DNA from: Blattabacterium cuenoti
GTDB lineage: Bacteria > Bacteroidota > Bacteroidia > Flavobacteriales > Blattabacteriaceae
Direction: 5' to 3'
DNA: 64,000 nucleotides
Assembly (NCBI RefSeq): GCF_014252075.1
Contig: NZ_CP059209.1
Location: 186,001-250,000, forward strand
Shown in pieces: positions 62,467 to 64,000 of the stretch. The position numbers and the translations under genes were made by a program. Each line of letters begins with the position of its first letter. Within the stretch, counting starts at the first letter, position 1. The notes under the pieces were generated by a model. The model was not told the origin of the DNA. It did no database searches and worked only from the letters and a program-made list of their open reading frames with translations.

Positions 62467-63707
62467 TAATCAATTGAAAATCCTAAAAATTTTAAATCTT
62501 TCCAAAAGTTAGGATATGATTTTTCGACAACATTTGGATCCTCTATTTGTAAAAAAGAAGAACATAATCCAAATGGAGAAAAAGACATTGCCATTCTGTG
62601 ATCCTGATAGGTTTTTATTCTTACAAAAGAATTGATTTTTTTAGAAAAAAAATCAGTGATCTCTAGACAAGAATCTGTAATTTTTGTTATTACTCCAAAT
62701 TTTAATAATTCTTCTTTTAATGCTTTCAGCCTATCTGTTTCTTTAATTTTTAATGTCTCCAATCCTTTTAAACTACATTTGATTCCAAGTGCAGCACAAG
62801 TAACAACAATAGTTTGTGCAATATCTGGAGTTTTATTTAAATTTAATTCAATGAATTTTTGGGAAAAAAAATTAAATTTTTTATTTAACGTAATTGCATT
62901 TTTTTCAAAAACAGTAGAAACCCCAAAATTTTTATCATATATAGAAGCAACTTTTCTATCTCCTTGTAAACTTTCATTGCTATATGAAGATAAAGTAATG
63001 TGACTTTTTCTTGAAATCGCCACCATAGAATAGTAGTAAGAAGCAGAGCTCCAATCTGATTCTATATAAAAGTATTTTTTTCCTTCATATTTTTTTGGAT
63101 AGATATGGATTACTTTTTCTTTCCAAGAAGTTTTTACTCCTGATAAAGTTAGTAAATCAAAAGTCATTTTGATATATGGAATAGATGTAATATTTCCTTT
63201 TAGATAAATTTCGAGTCCTTTTTCAAATTGACTTGATATTAACATCAAAGAACTAATATATTGACTACTGATTTTGGCATCTATATCTATTTTTCCTCCT
63301 AAAATTTTTTTTCCAAGAATTTTTATTGGAGGATATCCCTTCTTTTCCAAATAATAAATTTCAGATCCTAGTTCTCTTAGAGCTTCTACAAGTACAGAAA
63401 TAGGTCTTTCTTTCATTCTATTTGATCCTGTTAAAACGATTTCTTTTCCCTCTTGGATAGCGAAATAAGAGGTCAAAAAACGCATAGCAGTTCCAGCATG
63501 ATGAATATCTAATATGTTAGAAGTACTATTTAAACTTTTTTTTAAGACTTCTGTATCTTCAGAATTTGAAATATTTTCAATCTGAATATCGTCCTTATAA
63601 ATGGCCTTTAAAATTAAAAGACGATTAGACACACTTTTAGATCCAGTTATAGATATAGAACCGAATAAAGAACTTTTTTCTTTATAAATCTTAATGTAAG
63701 AAGACAT
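62457..63707 (-). CDS. aroA: 3-phosphoshikimate 1-carboxyvinyltransferase (EPSP synthase)
   Basis: AroA joins PEP to shikimate 3-phosphate, the product of AroK. The 416-residue protein has ITGSKSVSNRLLILKAI with the substrate Lys, HAGTAMRFLTSYFA, SQYISSLMLIS, ESDWSSASYYYSM, KIKETDRLKALKEEL with the catalytic acid and TYQDHRMAMSFSPFG. The KETDR and DHRMAM motifs are intact. The length is a little short of the usual 425-450. It lies 3 bases after the MazG-like gene. Confidence 0.95.
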   Translation of the reverse strand: MSSYIKIYKEKSSLFGSISITGSKSVSNRLLILKAIYKDDIQIENISNSEDTEVLKKSLNSTSNILDIHHAGTAMRFLTSYFAIQEGKEIVLTGSNRMKERPISVLVEALRELGSEIYYLEKKGYPPIKILGKKILGGKIDIDAKISSQYISSLMLISSQFEKGLEIYLKGNITSIPYIKMTFDLLTLSGVKTSWKEKVIHIYPKKYEGKKYFYIESDWSSASYYYSMVAISRKSHITLSSYSNESLQGDRKVASIYDKNFGVSTVFEKNAITLNKKFNFFSQKFIELNLNKTPDIAQTIVVTCAALGIKCSLKGLETLKIKETDRLKALKEELLKFGVITKITDSCLEITDFFSKKINSFVRIKTYQDHRMAMSFSPFGLCSSFLQIEDPNVVEKSYPNFWKDLKFLGFSIDYHE

Positions 63708-63710
63708 ATT

Positions 63711-64000
63711 TTACTTTAATTTTTCATTTTCATGGTGTCTCATATGATCTCTAATTTGTTTTTTCTTTAGTTTTTTGTGAAAAGATTTTTCTAAATTAAT
63801 TCCATTTTGATTCGCTAAACAAACTAGAACAAACAAAACATCTGATAATTCTTCTCCAAGATCCTCATTTTTTTGACAATTTTTTTTATTAGATTGTTCT
63901 CCATAGTGTCTAGCAATAATTCTAGAAACTTCACCGACTTCTTCCGATAAAAGAATAGTGTTGGTCAATACGTCAAAATAACGAACTCCATGATTCATAA
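63711..64000 (-). CDS. MazG-like nucleotide pyrophosphohydrolase, 5' end outside window
   Basis: At least 95 residues are visible from an ATG at 63998. The family helix motif LLSEEVGEVSRIIARHYGEQ and EELSDVLFVLVCLANQNGI, with the metal-binding Glu and Asp, mark an all-alpha NTP pyrophosphatase; the end reads RDHMRHHENEKLK. Relatives have about 15-20 further residues before NHGVRYFD, so the ATG at 63998 is probably internal and the true start lies beyond the edge. It probably removes aberrant nucleotides. Confidence 0.85.
   Translation of the reverse strand, partial: MNHGVRYFDVLTNTILLSEEVGEVSRIIARHYGEQSNKKNCQKNEDLGEELSDVLFVLVCLANQNGINLEKSFHKKLKKKQIRDHMRHHENEKLK

Noticed and set aside
62632..63003. 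A 123-codon plus-strand open frame inside aroA
   Set aside because: It is antisense to EPSP synthase and has low-complexity composition.
1..64000. CRISPR arrays, insertion sequences, prophage or secretion and defence systems
   Set aside because: No spaced direct repeats, transposase motifs or phage genes were seen; nearly all sequence is accounted for by housekeeping genes.

Overview
The window is a gene-dense, very AT-rich stretch of a small bacterial genome. Lys, Ile, Asn and Phe codons dominate, homopolymer runs of A or T are common, and most genes abut or overlap. The protein set points to Bacteroidota/Flavobacteriales: a fused E1 alpha/beta dehydrogenase, a fused CcoN-CcoO, a one-haem CcoP, a Bacteroidetes-type QueE, a Porin_10-like protein and promoter boxes of the TAnnTTTG type. 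Reduction, AT bias and retention of complete amino-acid pathways suggest an obligate insect endosymbiont, most likely Blattabacterium of cockroaches. That assignment is inference from gene content; no search was run.

Layout. 1-3840 (minus): dapD, tsaC, cca and the 5' part of a DHH phosphoesterase that leaves the window. 3912-4867 (plus): ruvX and def. 4862-15491 (minus): ilvE, argS, ffh, then glpD-glpK-glpF, then thrS-infC-rpmI-rplT. 15576-18023 (minus): fused 2-oxoacid dehydrogenase E1. 18122-19921 (plus): ndk, lemA-like and a TPM protein. 19945-27915: valS, folA, a bifunctional-nuclease-family gene, a proline-rich lipoprotein, pdhB, metF and serS. 27984-30251 (plus): rsmA-folD-queE. 30258-37419 (minus): the complete operon hisGDCBHAF(IE). 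37571-42109 (plus): xth, aroK-tilS and serC-yggS, with tRNA-Lys on the opposite strand. 42099-48464 (minus): the complete operon trpEGDCFBA. 48628-60209 (plus): porin-like protein, glucosaminidase, gcvH, the cbb3 oxidase cluster ccoI-S-NO-Q-P-H and maeB. 60196-64000: murI, a four-helix membrane protein, rpsT, tRNA-Glu, an NlpC/P60 protein, aroA and the edge of a MazG-like gene.

Functionally the window combines provisioning of essential amino acids (His, Trp, shikimate pathway, Lys via DapD, branched-chain transamination), serine and folate/one-carbon metabolism, glycerol uptake and oxidation, 2-oxoacid oxidation, micro-aerobic respiration through a cbb3 oxidase, and a large share of the translation machinery. 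No mobile element, CRISPR array, phage gene or rRNA was seen.

Points that deserve a second look: long perfect inverted repeats inside coding genes (two in hisF alone); a ThrRS that has lost its TGS and editing domains; hairpins in the his and trp leaders; an exact TATATTTG octamer upstream of seven transcription units; an NlpC/P60 gene with no standard start codon for its conserved N-terminus; and tail-to-tail overlaps at most convergent junctions. I did not find a convincing new multi-gene system.
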